Origin: Alphaproteobacteria bacterium | GTDB taxonomy: Bacteria > Pseudomonadota > Alphaproteobacteria > UBA828 | Direction of reading: 5' to 3' | Assembly (NCBI GenBank): GCA_022826345.1 | Contig: JAJDVB010000011.1 | Location: 1-50,949, forward strand | DNA length: 50,949 nt | Shown here: in pieces, positions 42,883 to 50,949 of the stretch | Layout: every line of letters begins with the position of its first letter | How positions within the stretch are numbered: the stretch's first letter is position 1 | The notes under the pieces: generated by a model | Told to the model about the DNA's origin: nothing | Databases searched by the model: none | What the model saw: the letters and a program-made list of their open reading frames with translations, nothing else | Program-made: the position numbers and the translations under genes

Positions 42883-44064
42883 CTACCACTTGGAAGATTG
42901 CTCGGCATAGAAATGGTCCGGCAATCGGTAGCTGATGCCTTCTCTGTCGAACATCGAAACGTCCAATATGGTGGTCATATTGCTGCGGTCTTGGAAGCGT
43001 CCTGGGGCCAGCCTACGCATCACACTCTCAATATGATTCAGCAGCCGGAATTTCCACAGGATCCCAAAGGTAGAGCTCTTGGGGTAATTGAGTGCGTCGG
43101 CGAGCGCGTTCCCGATCAGCGCTCGAGAGACCTGAGCTACGTAGCCCGCCATCTTCCGACGCGCTTGACTCTCTGTCATCCCCGCGAACAAGGGCGCGGT
43201 GTTGACCAGCGACGACGCGAGGACTATCGACTCCAAAGAGGGAGGAGGTTCGCACAGTCGGCCGATCTCGAAGACTTCGAGCGCATGCTGCTCGTCTCGG
43301 AACAGAATAGTTTCGGGAATACCCATCAAATAGCCGGAATAGCGCCACACGGCCATGAAGCTTCTGCGTTCCTCCTCACTGAAGGAGGCCCCAAGGCTCT
43401 TCAAGTGGCTCAACAGCCTTGCCGAAAACGCGGAGATAGCGAAACCGACATGCGCCGCACTGATCGGCGTGCCCAATTCCTCGAGATCCCATTCGTCGGA
43501 GTTACTGAGCAACAACCGGATCTTTGCATGGACCAGTCTCACCCGAATCGAGAGCGACCACCCGTCGGAATGTTTGTCCATGCCGCCCGGCATGAATATC
43601 TCCAGCATGTGGCGGTTGTTCTGCTTCAGCCGTCTCATGCCCTGATCGCGTAGCCTGCCGGTCATGAAGAACGACTTGGCAATGTTCGTCGAAAACCCTT
43701 CCACCAGAACGCCACCCACCATTCCCGCGAGCACCAGCGGCGTATTCCTGTGAAACATGCGGCAGCCCGGAAAAAACGAATTCAAATCAAGCCAGTCGGG
43801 CGGTTCGGCGTATGAATCAAAGAATTTTCTGACCGACTCCGGTGCAGCGAGCAACGAATCCCCTTCGTCGCCTTCCAAGCCCAATCTGATAAGCTTGGCC
43901 TGTTCCTCTAGCTCCAAGGAACGGAGGTCGGCAACCATCGCGTCGGCTAGCGGATCTCCGATGGTGGTGTGGGCAACGTAATTGGCTGCTCTCTCTGGAT
44001 CGAGCGCTTGCCCCCTTGCGTATCCGTCGACATATGCTGATGGGATATTCTGCATGCCGATCAC
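42883..44064 (-). CDS. MpaB/latex-clearing-type oxygenase (DUF2236 family)
   Basis: Predicted heme oxygenase domain of the MpaB/rubber-oxygenase (Lcp) family (393 residues), which cleave isoprenoid or other hydrophobic chains. Recognisable parts are GGVLVEGFSTNIAKSFFMTG, the helix with KQNNRHMLEIFMPGGMDKHS, SLSIRVRLVHAKIRLLL with the likely heme-binding His, and FMAVWRYSGYLMGIP. There is no signal peptide, unlike secreted Lcp. The GC content and codon use are lower than in flanking genes, which may mean transfer. The gene is isolated, with long gaps on both sides. The substrate is unknown; the hydrophobe-export operon nearby is suggestive only. Confidence 0.75.
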   Translation of the reverse strand: MIGMQNIPSAYVDGYARGQALDPERAANYVAHTTIGDPLADAMVADLRSLELEEQAKLIRLGLEGDEGDSLLAAPESVRKFFDSYAEPPDWLDLNSFFPGCRMFHRNTPLVLAGMVGGVLVEGFSTNIAKSFFMTGRLRDQGMRRLKQNNRHMLEIFMPGGMDKHSDGWSLSIRVRLVHAKIRLLLSNSDEWDLEELGTPISAAHVGFAISAFSARLLSHLKSLGASFSEEERRSFMAVWRYSGYLMGIPETILFRDEQHALEVFEIGRLCEPPPSLESIVLASSLVNTAPLFAGMTESQARRKMAGYVAQVSRALIGNALADALNYPKSSTFGILWKFRLLNHIESVMRRLAPGRFQDRSNMTTILDVSMFDREGISYRLPDHFYAEQSSKW

Positions 44065-45010
44065 TCGGGCCGCGCGCCGAGCGGCGAACGTTCAATGTTG
44101 CGACCGCACTGTCTCATCGACGTTCGAATGGATTCCCTTGGCGAATTGTGTCGGCCAACATCGTCATCGAGGTTCGCACAGAGTCCGGCGGTGACGCGAC
44201 GTCGACGTCCCGACATGCCCCCTCGCAAGCCAGACGGGCCGGAATGAGGCTGTTGCGAATCGAACGCCGCAGGGTCGTTGCGCCGCCCGACAGCCGCTCC
44301 GACGCTTCGGCGATCTTCAACGTGGTTCCCTCCCGCATCTCTGGCTCAGGATGGACCGGCACGTCGCGATCGGATCAATAGACTCTCTGACGAGCCGCGG
44401 TCCAGTTATTTTGCCGACCGGCCGGCTTGAATGCGAGTCTCATGTGGCGATGATGGCTTTGGCTTCGTTCACTGAGTTCAGGTCGTTGTGGCCAGGACGG
44501 TGCCGGGAGCGATTCTGTCTTTGGCCGACGGCGCGGCGCACTGCCACTGTCCGGAATGTGGGCGAGTAAGCATGCACGGATACCTATATCCCCGGCAATA
44601 TGTGGTACTTTCGGGTAATCTGATTCGCAATTTTTCCTGTGTTACCCTCACTCTCATGACAGACACTCTATAGATGACAGCGCTTTGCTCCCGCAATCTG
44701 TGCCCGGACGAGCGCCATGAATCGCGCCGCTCAAGACTGCGCAACGGGACGTAAGACCATGGGAACCAGCTCGCGGATGGGCACATCGAATGCGGTGCAG
44801 CACGCGATGGAGGTCTCCTTGTCGAAGGCCGCCCGTTTGGTCGTCTCTTGTTCACGGGAATCAAAATTCGCGTCTTTCTTCAGAATGTTGAGGTTTGGCC
44901 GCCAAAACGGTCACTCAACGGCTTGTGTGACAGCGGGGGCCATTGTTGCTCAGGGCACGCGCCGACACTCGGACGATGGCGACGCGATACGAGCTTTCGC
45001 TGTCTGCGAT
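44065..45010. other. Gene-poor stretch with an AT-rich segment
   Basis: About 950 bp without a supported gene. Open frames occur on both strands (for example minus 44362-44114, 82 codons, just upstream of the oxygenase gene) but have no clear ribosome site or family motif. The AT-rich part at 44570-44680 is a likely promoter area for the TPR gene. An in-frame extension of that gene reaches back to 44717; its extra residues look random. Confidence 0.4.
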
Positions 45011-45772
45011 ATGCGGGCAGTCGTGGTGAAGCCCGCGCGCTTGGTCTGCATGGCGACAGTTTTCATGCTCCCGCTGGCTGCGACCGCAGGAGCTCAGTCG
45101 ATCGACGCAGCGCGTACCGCCTATGTCGAGGGTCGATTCATGGAAGCCGCCGAACTTGCCGAAGCCCTCGGCACCTCTGAGGGTTTTGCGTTGGCGTCGA
45201 AGTCGGTAACGATACAGGCATATTACATCTCCGGAGATGACGAGAAAGATGCCCTGTTCGAACGCGCCTTGGCTTTGGCACAAGAGGCGATCCGATCCGA
45301 TCCGGGCAGTCCGGAGGCCCATATCCAATCGGCACGGGTCATGGGCAGGCACGGACAGACGATCGGCGTATTGGAATCGGCCAGCGAGGGATATGCCGAA
45401 AGGATACGAGACACGGTCGAGAAGGCGCTTCGCTTGAACCCCGAGATGCCGGAGGCCCATTTGAGCATGGGCATGTGGCACTCGGAAGTGGTCTCCAGCG
45501 TGGGATCCTTCATGGCCGACATCATGTTCGGAGCCGATGAGGACGATGCTATCGAGTTTTACGAACGGGCCCTTAAGGGCGCGCCCGAGGAAAAGATCGT
45601 GCCTTTGGAGTACGCGATCGGCTTGTTGGCTCTCGATGATGATGAATACCGCGAACAGGCGCGCAGGCTGCTCCAACGGGCGATCGAATTGCCGGTTAAG
45701 GACGCCTTCGACGACCTTATTCACCAGAAGGCGGTCGAGACTCTGGCGGCGCTCGACTCTCTCGACGACTGA
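45011..45772 (+). CDS. Periplasmic TPR-repeat protein
   Basis: Exported helical-repeat protein (253 residues). A signal peptide follows the chosen start, ending near LAATAGAQS (residue 35). At least three TPR-like helix pairs follow: AYVEGRFMEAAELAEALG, FERALALAQEAIRSDPGSPEAH, and VEKALRLNPEMPEAHLSMGM with YERALKGAPEE. The frame is open back to 44717, but the upstream residues are not protein-like; the ATG at 45011 (MRAVVVKPARLVCM) or the one at 45050 (MATVFMLPLAATAG) gives a sensible leader. Ribosome sites are weak at both. It precedes the RND operon on the same strand, with 375 bp between, and may assist it. Confidence 0.72.
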   Translation: MRAVVVKPARLVCMATVFMLPLAATAGAQSIDAARTAYVEGRFMEAAELAEALGTSEGFALASKSVTIQAYYISGDDEKDALFERALALAQEAIRSDPGSPEAHIQSARVMGRHGQTIGVLESASEGYAERIRDTVEKALRLNPEMPEAHLSMGMWHSEVVSSVGSFMADIMFGADEDDAIEFYERALKGAPEEKIVPLEYAIGLLALDDDEYREQARRLLQRAIELPVKDAFDDLIHQKAVETLAALDSLDD

Positions 45773-46147
45773 AGCGAGCCCGACAGTGGTGCCTTTGGCG
45801 GATTTGCCGTGGGAGACCGACGGGGCAGAGAGTCGTTTCACGCTGCTCTTCCTGGATTGCCGGCACGACCGGTGAGGAGAAGGACCGGTCCACCCTCTTT
45901 CGCGAATTCACGACCTGACCTCGAAACAGGCTTCCGTATACGACGACGTAGGTCCGCCTTGCCGGTCGCGGGATAACGTGAAAAACTAGATATCAAACAA
46001 GTGGTAGCCAGTGATCTGTTCGAGACACCCAAGTCGAGGCGCCGGCCGGACTGAAAGACGGCATCCGCCGTCGGGGCCGGCGGTGGCACTTGCCGTTAGT
46101 GCGACTCGGGCGAGTCGCTCCCGTATCCGGTCGACAAGGGTCGAGCG
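45773..46147. promoter_or_regulatory. Leader region of the RND operon with two stem-loops
   Basis: The 375-bp gap holds no gene. An AT-rich patch (45970-46010) is a likely promoter zone. It is followed by a nested stem-loop (outer GCCGGCC 46040-46046 / GGCCGGC 46074-46080; inner GACGGC 46056-46061 / GCCGTC 46066-46071) and a second hairpin (GCGACTC 46101-46107 / GAGTCGC 46112-46118) ending 29 nt before the GTG start. These could end the upstream mRNA or control entry into the operon. No U-tract follows either. Confidence 0.5.
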
Positions 46148-48436
46148 GTGACTGAATTCCTCGAGCGCTATATCTCCCTAATCCTGACTCGTCGGTGGCT
46201 TGTCATCGTGCTGGCCGGTCCGATCATGTTGGCGATGACGGCGGGCGTGCAATTCATCACGATCACCAACGATTACCGTAGCCTTTTCGAGGACGACAAT
46301 CCGCAGCTCCTCGCATTCGATGCGCTGGAGAATACCTATGCCGCGTCCAACATCGCGCTTATCGCCGTGGCACCGGAAAAGGGCTCGGTGTTCACCCGGG
46401 AGGCGCTCAGCGCAATAGAGGAACTTAGCGAGGCCTCTTGGGGCGCGCCCCACTCCATTCGGGTCGACTCGCTCACAAACTACTCCCATAGCGAGGCGTT
46501 CGAGGACGACTTGATTGTCAGGCCGCTCGTGGTCGACGCGCTGGAGTTGAGTGACGAACAATTGACGCAGGTCGAGGCCGTCGCGCTCAATTCTCCCGAT
46601 CTGGCTGGACGACTGGTGGCATACGACGGGCAGGTCGGCGGCGTGGCTATCACTTTCGCCTTGCCCGACAACCCGGACGCGGCAGTGGTCGAGATTACCG
46701 ACTACCTGAATGGCGTTCTGGCGGAATCTCGTGCGAGCCATCCGACCCTCGCCTACTACCTGAGTGGCGATGTCGTCATGAACCGCGCCTTCGCCGACGC
46801 CACCAAGGACGACCTCTTGACCTTCGCGCCGATCGTGCTCCTGGTCATCGTGGTGGTTACGGTCGCGCTCTTGCGCTCGGCTCTCGGTACGCTTGCCATC
46901 ATCGGAGTCCTGGGATTCATCGTTAACACCACCATGGGGTTTGCGGGCTGGATTGGTACGGTGCTAAACCCCGCGAATTCAGGTGTGGCGATCATCGTTA
47001 TGACGGTCGCCATCGCTCACTCGGTTCATATCGTCACCGCCACGCTTTCGGGGTTGGGGCGCGGGCTGAGCAGGGAAGAAGCGATCGCCGCCTCTCTTCG
47101 CAGCAACGCCTATCCGGTGTTTCTTACGACCCTCACGACTGCAATCGGCTTCCTCAGCCTCAATTCGTCAGATTCGCCTGCCTTCCATACCCTGGGAAAT
47201 CTGGTGGCCTTCGGGGTTGTATGCGCGTTCATCTATTCGATGACCCTGTTGCCGGCGGTGTTGTGCGTCCTGCCACTGCGTGCTCGTTCCGCCAAGAACA
47301 GGCATGCGGAGTTCTTCGAGCGCTTCGGCGCTTTCGTCGTCGCGCGGCGCCGCTATCTGTTCTTGGTCATGTGCCTCCTGGTTGCTGCCCTGGCTGCGGG
47401 CATCCCCCGTATCGAGTTGACCGACAACTGGACACGGTATCTCGATGACCGTTACGAATTCCGGCGCGATACCGATTTCGTCATTGAGAATCTCACCGGC
47501 ATGGAAACGTTGGAGTACTCGCTGAGAAGCGGGCAGGAAGGCGGAATCACTGATCCCGAATATCTGAGTACAGTCGATGCGTTCGCAGAATGGTACCGGG
47601 GGCAGCCTGAAGTGACCCATGTTCAGGCGTTCCCGGACATCATGAAGCGTCTGAACAAGAATATGCACGGGGACGATCCCGAATACTATCGGTTACCGGA
47701 CGATCCGGAATTGGCGGCGCAGTACCTGTTGCTTTACGAACTCTCGCTCCCGTTCGGAAGCGACCTCAACAATCGCATCGACGTTTCCAAGTCTGCCACT
47801 CGACTAACCGTCGTGCTCCGCAGCTTGTCGGCACGACAGCAGCGCGAGCTCGATGCGCGCGCGCAGGCTTGGCTTGGATCGAATGCGCCCAGTCTTCTCA
47901 CTGAGGCATCGGGCGTCAGCATCGTCTTTGCTCACCTTTCCCAACGCAACATTGACAGCATGCTGGTCGGCACGCTTATAGCCATGGGGCTCATTTCGCT
48001 GATTCTTCTTCTTGTCTTCAGGAACGTGCGCCTCGGGCTTCTCAGCCTCATACCCAACCTCATTCCCCTGGTCATGAGCTTCGGCCTGTGGGGCTACTTG
48101 GTTGGCCGCGTCGGTCTTGCGGCTTCGGTGGTTGCGGCGATGGCCTTCGGCATCATCGTCGATGACACGATCCATTTCTTGAGCAAATACATGAAGGCAC
48201 GTCGCGAGGGGAAGTCGCCACCGGAAGCGGTGCGCTCCACCTTCCGCGCTGTAGGGCAGGCACTATGGACAACAACCGCGGTTCTATCGGCGGGTTTTCT
48301 GGTGTTCGCGTCGTCCGGATTCGAGGTGAGCTGGTCGCTCGGCCTGCTGGTGACTCTCACGATTGCACTTGCGCTGCTGGCAGACTTTTTGCTGCTTCCG
48401 CCACTGCTGATGATCATCGATCGGAGAAAGCCATGA
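46148..48436 (+). CDS. RND-superfamily exporter (MMPL/hydrophobe type)
   Basis: Inner-membrane proton-driven exporter (762 residues) with the two-fold layout of the family. Helix 1 is at about 17-37, a periplasmic domain at 40-215, helices 2-6 at about 218-375, helix 7 near 395-415, a second periplasmic domain at 420-600 and helices 8-12 at 600-755. Conserved membrane parts are VAIIVMTVAIAHSVHIVTA and its repeat MAFGIIVDDTIHFLSKYMKA, each carrying the His/Asp type residues of this branch. The start is GTG at 46148. It lacks the length of HAE-type drug pumps and resembles exporters of lipids, sterols or hopanoids. It overlaps the LolA-like gene by 4 nt. Cargo is unknown. Confidence 0.87.
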   Translation: MTEFLERYISLILTRRWLVIVLAGPIMLAMTAGVQFITITNDYRSLFEDDNPQLLAFDALENTYAASNIALIAVAPEKGSVFTREALSAIEELSEASWGAPHSIRVDSLTNYSHSEAFEDDLIVRPLVVDALELSDEQLTQVEAVALNSPDLAGRLVAYDGQVGGVAITFALPDNPDAAVVEITDYLNGVLAESRASHPTLAYYLSGDVVMNRAFADATKDDLLTFAPIVLLVIVVVTVALLRSALGTLAIIGVLGFIVNTTMGFAGWIGTVLNPANSGVAIIVMTVAIAHSVHIVTATLSGLGRGLSREEAIAASLRSNAYPVFLTTLTTAIGFLSLNSSDSPAFHTLGNLVAFGVVCAFIYSMTLLPAVLCVLPLRARSAKNRHAEFFERFGAFVVARRRYLFLVMCLLVAALAAGIPRIELTDNWTRYLDDRYEFRRDTDFVIENLTGMETLEYSLRSGQEGGITDPEYLSTVDAFAEWYRGQPEVTHVQAFPDIMKRLNKNMHGDDPEYYRLPDDPELAAQYLLLYELSLPFGSDLNNRIDVSKSATRLTVVLRSLSARQQRELDARAQAWLGSNAPSLLTEASGVSIVFAHLSQRNIDSMLVGTLIAMGLISLILLLVFRNVRLGLLSLIPNLIPLVMSFGLWGYLVGRVGLAASVVAAMAFGIIVDDTIHFLSKYMKARREGKSPPEAVRSTFRAVGQALWTTTAVLSAGFLVFASSGFEVSWSLGLLVTLTIALALLADFLLLPPLLMIIDRRKP

Positions 48437-49257
48437 CACTGTGCCGTTCCGCCCTATTGGCGCTCCCGATTGTCGCGCTTTGCGCGACGTTCCTGGATTT
48501 CTCGAATGCGGGAACAACGGCGCGTGCCGACGACTCGAGCCCCGAGGCGCTCGGGCTCCAGATCGCGGAGGAAGCCCGCGCGCGCGCCGAAGGCTTTGGC
48601 AACTTCACGGCCCACCAAACCATGGTCTTACGCAACAAGCAGGGGCAGGAGAGCCGGCGCCAGCTCCGCTTCAAGGTTCTCGAAGTCGAAGACGACGGCG
48701 ACAAGAGTATCTTCGTCTTTGACGAGCCGCGCGACGTCAAGGGAACGGCGCTTCTCATCCACGCCCATCGGCAGGACGACGACGAACAATGGCTCTATTT
48801 GCCGGCCCTGAAGCGGGTGAAGCGCATCAGTTCAGCGAACCGCTCCGGCTCCTTCATGGGCAGTGAGTTCGCCTATGAGGATCTGAGTACCCAGGAAGTG
48901 GAGAAATACACGCATCGATACCTGCGCGACGAGCCTTGCGGCGACCTCACCTGCACGGTTTCGGAACGCGTGCCGGTGGGGAAGGGATCGGGCTATAGCC
49001 GCCAGCTAGTGTGGCACGACCAGGACGAGCTCCGCGTCTGGAAGGTGGAATACTACGACCGCAAGAACGCGCACCTGAAGACATTGACGCTCAGCGGCTA
49101 CGAGCGCTATCTGGATCGCTACTGGCAAGCTGGCGAGATGGCGATGGTGAACCACGTCACGGGCAAGAGCACCGATCTGAGCTGGTCGGACTTTGAGTTC
49201 GGAACCGACCTCGACGATCGCGACTTCACCCGGACCGGTCTGAAGCGCGTGCGCTGA
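48433..49257 (+). CDS. LolA-like outer-membrane lipoprotein-sorting protein
   Basis: Periplasmic half-barrel carrier (274 residues) with a signal peptide cleaved near NAGTTARA (about residue 33). The family core is visible: LRFKVLEVEDDGDKSIFVF, DVKGTALLIHAHRQDDDEQW, LPALKRVKRISSANRSGSFM and SEFAYEDLSTQEVEKYTHRY. This belongs to the LolA-like group that accompanies RND exporters rather than to LolA of the Lol pathway. ATG at 48433 overlaps the exporter stop (ATGA), and its own stop shares one base with the next start, so the three products are translationally coupled. It probably ferries a hydrophobic cargo between the exporter and the outer membrane. Confidence 0.85.
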   Translation: MTLCRSALLALPIVALCATFLDFSNAGTTARADDSSPEALGLQIAEEARARAEGFGNFTAHQTMVLRNKQGQESRRQLRFKVLEVEDDGDKSIFVFDEPRDVKGTALLIHAHRQDDDEQWLYLPALKRVKRISSANRSGSFMGSEFAYEDLSTQEVEKYTHRYLRDEPCGDLTCTVSERVPVGKGSGYSRQLVWHDQDELRVWKVEYYDRKNAHLKTLTLSGYERYLDRYWQAGEMAMVNHVTGKSTDLSWSDFEFGTDLDDRDFTRTGLKRVR

Positions 49258-50522
49258 TGAGTCTCCGCGTCGCCCTTCGCCGCGCAGTAATCGCTGTTGC
49301 CGGCCTCACGGCCTCGGCCCTCGCCGCCGGACCGGGTGCGGCAGACTGGATCGAATACCAGGAGTTCTCCGGCCGGATGAGCGTGGACGGCCGATGGTAT
49401 CCAGATTCCGCCGCCTACCCGGATCAGCGCTCCCACGCGAGCGGCTTCTCTGTCGCGCCCAAACTCTACCTGGAGGACGAAGAGGGCCGCAGCGTCACCC
49501 TGGAGGGCTTCTATCGCCTGGACGGCGGCGATTCGTATCGTACCCACGCCGATCTGCGTGAAGCCTACCTGTTGCTGTTCGGCGAGATCGGCGAGGACGA
49601 GTGGGAGCTGCGCTTCGGCGTCGACCGCGTCTTCTGGGGTGTCGCGGAATCGCGCCATCTCGTCGACATAATCAACCAGACTGACCTCGTCGAGCATCCG
49701 AACGAAGAGGCCAAGCTGGGCCAGCCCATGGTTCATGTAACGTTGTCGGGCGACTGGGGAGCGGCAGAGGTGTTCGCGCTACCCTACCACCGCTTGCGCA
49801 CCTACCCGGGACGCCGCGGCCGACTCCGCACGGTGCTCGTCGTGGACAACGACAGAGCGACCTACGAAAGCGGTGCCGAAGAATGGCACCTGGACCTCGC
49901 CGCCCGCTATAGCCACAGCGTCGGCCCCTTCGACTTTGGCGTGAGCGTCTTCGACGGTACCAGCCGCGAGCCCACACTACAGCTTGGCTTCGACCGCGAT
50001 ACTGCGCCGATCCTGATCCCACATTACGAGCAGATCCGTCAGTTCGGGCTAGACGCCCAGATGACGATCGACGCCTGGTTGTTGAAGCTCGAAGCCATCC
50101 GGCGCATCGGCGCGCGAAATGCCGCCCTACCCCTTAGCATGGAAGAGGACTACACGGCCTTCGTTGCTGGCGGCGAGTACACGTTCTACTCCGTGTTCGA
50201 CTCAGGCATCGATCTCGGCTTGCTTGGCGAGTGGAACCGTGATGGCCGGCGCGAGCGCGCGACCAACGTCTTTCAGAACGACCTCTTTCTCGGGGCACGG
50301 CTTGCGTTCAACGACGTGGAGAGTACCGACCTCATCGTCGGGATGCTTCATGACGCGGACTTCGGCACACGCTCCTTCAATGCGGAATTCAATAGGCGCC
50401 TGTCAGACGAATGGTCGCTTCATCTCGAGGCGGTCGTCTTCAGCAATGTCGATGGGATGGATCTCGCCTATAGCACGCGGCGCGACAGCTTTGTCGAGTT
50501 GAACCTGACCTACAACTTCTAG
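49257..50522 (+). CDS. Outer-membrane beta-barrel protein of an RND/LolA-like export set
   Basis: A 421-residue protein with a signal peptide (cleavage near AGPGAADW, about residue 30), alternating amphipathic strands and a C-terminal ELNLTYNF, ending in the aromatic residue needed for barrel insertion. The stretch FGVDRVFWGVAESRHLVDII with NQTDLVEHP is typical of the DUF1302-like barrels that co-occur with RND exporters. It shares one base with the upstream stop (TGATG). It is likely the outer-membrane exit or acceptor for the cargo handled by the two preceding proteins. A classical porin is less likely given the operon. Confidence 0.82.
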   Translation: MSLRVALRRAVIAVAGLTASALAAGPGAADWIEYQEFSGRMSVDGRWYPDSAAYPDQRSHASGFSVAPKLYLEDEEGRSVTLEGFYRLDGGDSYRTHADLREAYLLLFGEIGEDEWELRFGVDRVFWGVAESRHLVDIINQTDLVEHPNEEAKLGQPMVHVTLSGDWGAAEVFALPYHRLRTYPGRRGRLRTVLVVDNDRATYESGAEEWHLDLAARYSHSVGPFDFGVSVFDGTSREPTLQLGFDRDTAPILIPHYEQIRQFGLDAQMTIDAWLLKLEAIRRIGARNAALPLSMEEDYTAFVAGGEYTFYSVFDSGIDLGLLGEWNRDGRRERATNVFQNDLFLGARLAFNDVESTDLIVGMLHDADFGTRSFNAEFNRRLSDEWSLHLEAVVFSNVDGMDLAYSTRRDSFVELNLTYNF

Positions 50523-50712
50523 TGCGTCGTGTTCGGTGAGGCTGACAAGACGTGGACGCGACCGCACTGCATAATTTCGGCCCCGCGCGTTCCGCAAGTT
50601 GAGAAACTGAGCGGTCTTGGCCCACCCGGCCCAGCCATCATTGGCGCAACGTAGCGCCGCCTCCTCATCCGGACAACCGCCCACCTCGTCTGGGGTATTT
50701 CTGCACCGTCGT
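50523..50712. other. Gap after the outer-membrane gene
   Basis: No gene is supported. A small hairpin GGCGC-N6-GCGCC lies at about 50643-50658. The plus-strand frame crossing 50617-50901 runs through the hairpin array and is not credible as protein. Confidence 0.35.
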
Positions 50713-50767
50713 CCAGAGCGTTTCCGTTTTTCACGGAATCACGGAAACACTCTGGCTTCTTTTTCGC
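50713..50767 (+). terminator. Terminator hairpin with two alternative stems
   Basis: CCAGAG-C-GTTTCCGT (50713-50727) pairs with ACGGAAAC-A-CTCTGG (50741-50755), 14 bp with one mismatch, followed by CTTCTTTTTC. The inner TTCCGT can also pair with ACGGAA at 50733-50738, giving a competing short hairpin. Position and T-rich tail fit a terminator for the RND operon, although it lies 190 bp after the last stop. Confidence 0.6.
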
Positions 50768-50775
50768 TCACGGCA

Positions 50776-50860
50776 GCCGGCCTGCGGCCGGCGCCTCCGC
50801 GAGGGCGCCGCATTCGCGACCGGCCGCGGTCGGTCGCGCGTCCGTCAAAGTCGGACGCGC
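50776..50860. repeat. Array of four consecutive perfect inverted repeats
   Basis: In order: GCCGGCC/GGCCGGC (50776-50792, 3-nt loop); CGGCGCC/GGCGCCG (50789-50810, 8-nt loop); CGCGACCG/CGGTCGCG (50815-50838, 8-nt loop); GCGCGTCCG/CGGACGCGC (50836-50860, 7-nt loop). Neighbouring repeats touch or overlap by 3-4 bases. Together with the terminator just upstream they fill about 150 bp. This resembles a palindromic intergenic repeat unit (REP/BIME-like) or a strong transcription barrier. Confidence 0.65.
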
Positions 50861-50949
50861 ACGAGTGTCCCGCTTGCAAAGTTGGCAGAGTTATGATTTA
50901 GCCGGCGCGGGTTAGAGGGGTATCAGGCCGAAGCGCGTGTTGCATGCGG
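50861..50949. other. Right edge, no gene seen
   Basis: The last 89 bp show no start with a ribosome site and no family motif; the next gene probably lies outside the window. Confidence 0.3.

Noticed and set aside
44114..44362. An 82-codon minus-strand frame just upstream of the MpaB-type gene
   Set aside because: No convincing ribosome site, no recognisable motif, and composition like the surrounding non-coding DNA. It could be a small gene, but I cannot support it.
50617..50901. A 94-codon plus-strand frame at the right edge
   Set aside because: It passes through the hairpin array and its residues are dominated by the palindromes; no start signal.
1..50949. CRISPR arrays, rRNA genes, riboswitches and intact transposases
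   Set aside because: No regularly spaced direct repeats, no rRNA-like conserved stretches, no recognisable riboswitch aptamer and no DDE transposase were found by eye on either strand.

Overview
The window looks like chromosomal DNA of a high-GC alphaproteobacterium, probably of Rhodospirillales or Rhizobiales type. The evidence is the housekeeping order hom-glpX-recJ and rplM-rpsI-argC, a class I PHA synthase, twin-arginine leaders on binding proteins, and the number of ABC and RND transport genes. No rRNA, CRISPR array or intact transposase was seen, and no recognisable transcription factor gene.

Layout. (1) 1-6792: the 5' end of an unidentified minus-strand gene, then a tightly overlapping operon for a carbohydrate-type ABC importer (binding protein, two permeases, two different ATPases) ending in a nucleoside hydrolase. 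(2) 7096-12925: a BMP/Nup-type nucleoside importer operon with a formamidase gene inserted before its ATPase. (3) 17677-12994 (minus): a five-gene Liv/Urt/Fmd-type importer, probably for amides or urea. (4) 17986-20232: two tandem RutB-like amidohydrolases and a RutD-like hydrolase. Blocks 1 to 4 read together as uptake of nucleosides, ureides or amides and release of their nitrogen, but the ring-opening RutA and the rest of rut are absent.

(5) 20233-22690: a scar of an integrative element at the 3' end of tRNA-Glu(TTC). A frameshifted DUF4011-type helicase fragment is fused to the C-terminal part of a tyrosine integrase. (6) 22690-32226: core chromosome, with tRNA-Glu, recJ, glpX, hom, a small lipoprotein, phaC, gamma carbonic anhydrase, argC, rpsI and rplM, the last with a good sigma70-type promoter. 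(7) 32290-37460: an SDR, a GMC oxidoreductase and a double-length UxaA-type dehydratase, probably for sugar or sugar-acid catabolism. (8) 37577-41209: a single-chain MmeI-type (Type IIL) restriction-modification enzyme. (9) 41379-44064: a creatinase/ectoine-hydrolase-like M24 protein and an MpaB-type (DUF2236) oxygenase. (10) 45011-50522: a TPR protein followed by an overlapping RND exporter, LolA-like protein and outer-membrane barrel, likely one envelope lipid or hydrophobe export machine. (11) 50713-50860: a dense run of perfect inverted repeats.

The observations most worth follow-up are the two ABC ATPases at 3608-5796, whose conserved motifs are lost in complementary places so that only one of two ATP sites should be catalytically complete, and the nucleoside/amide nitrogen cluster at 5821-20232. 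All functional calls rest on motif recognition by eye; no searches were run.
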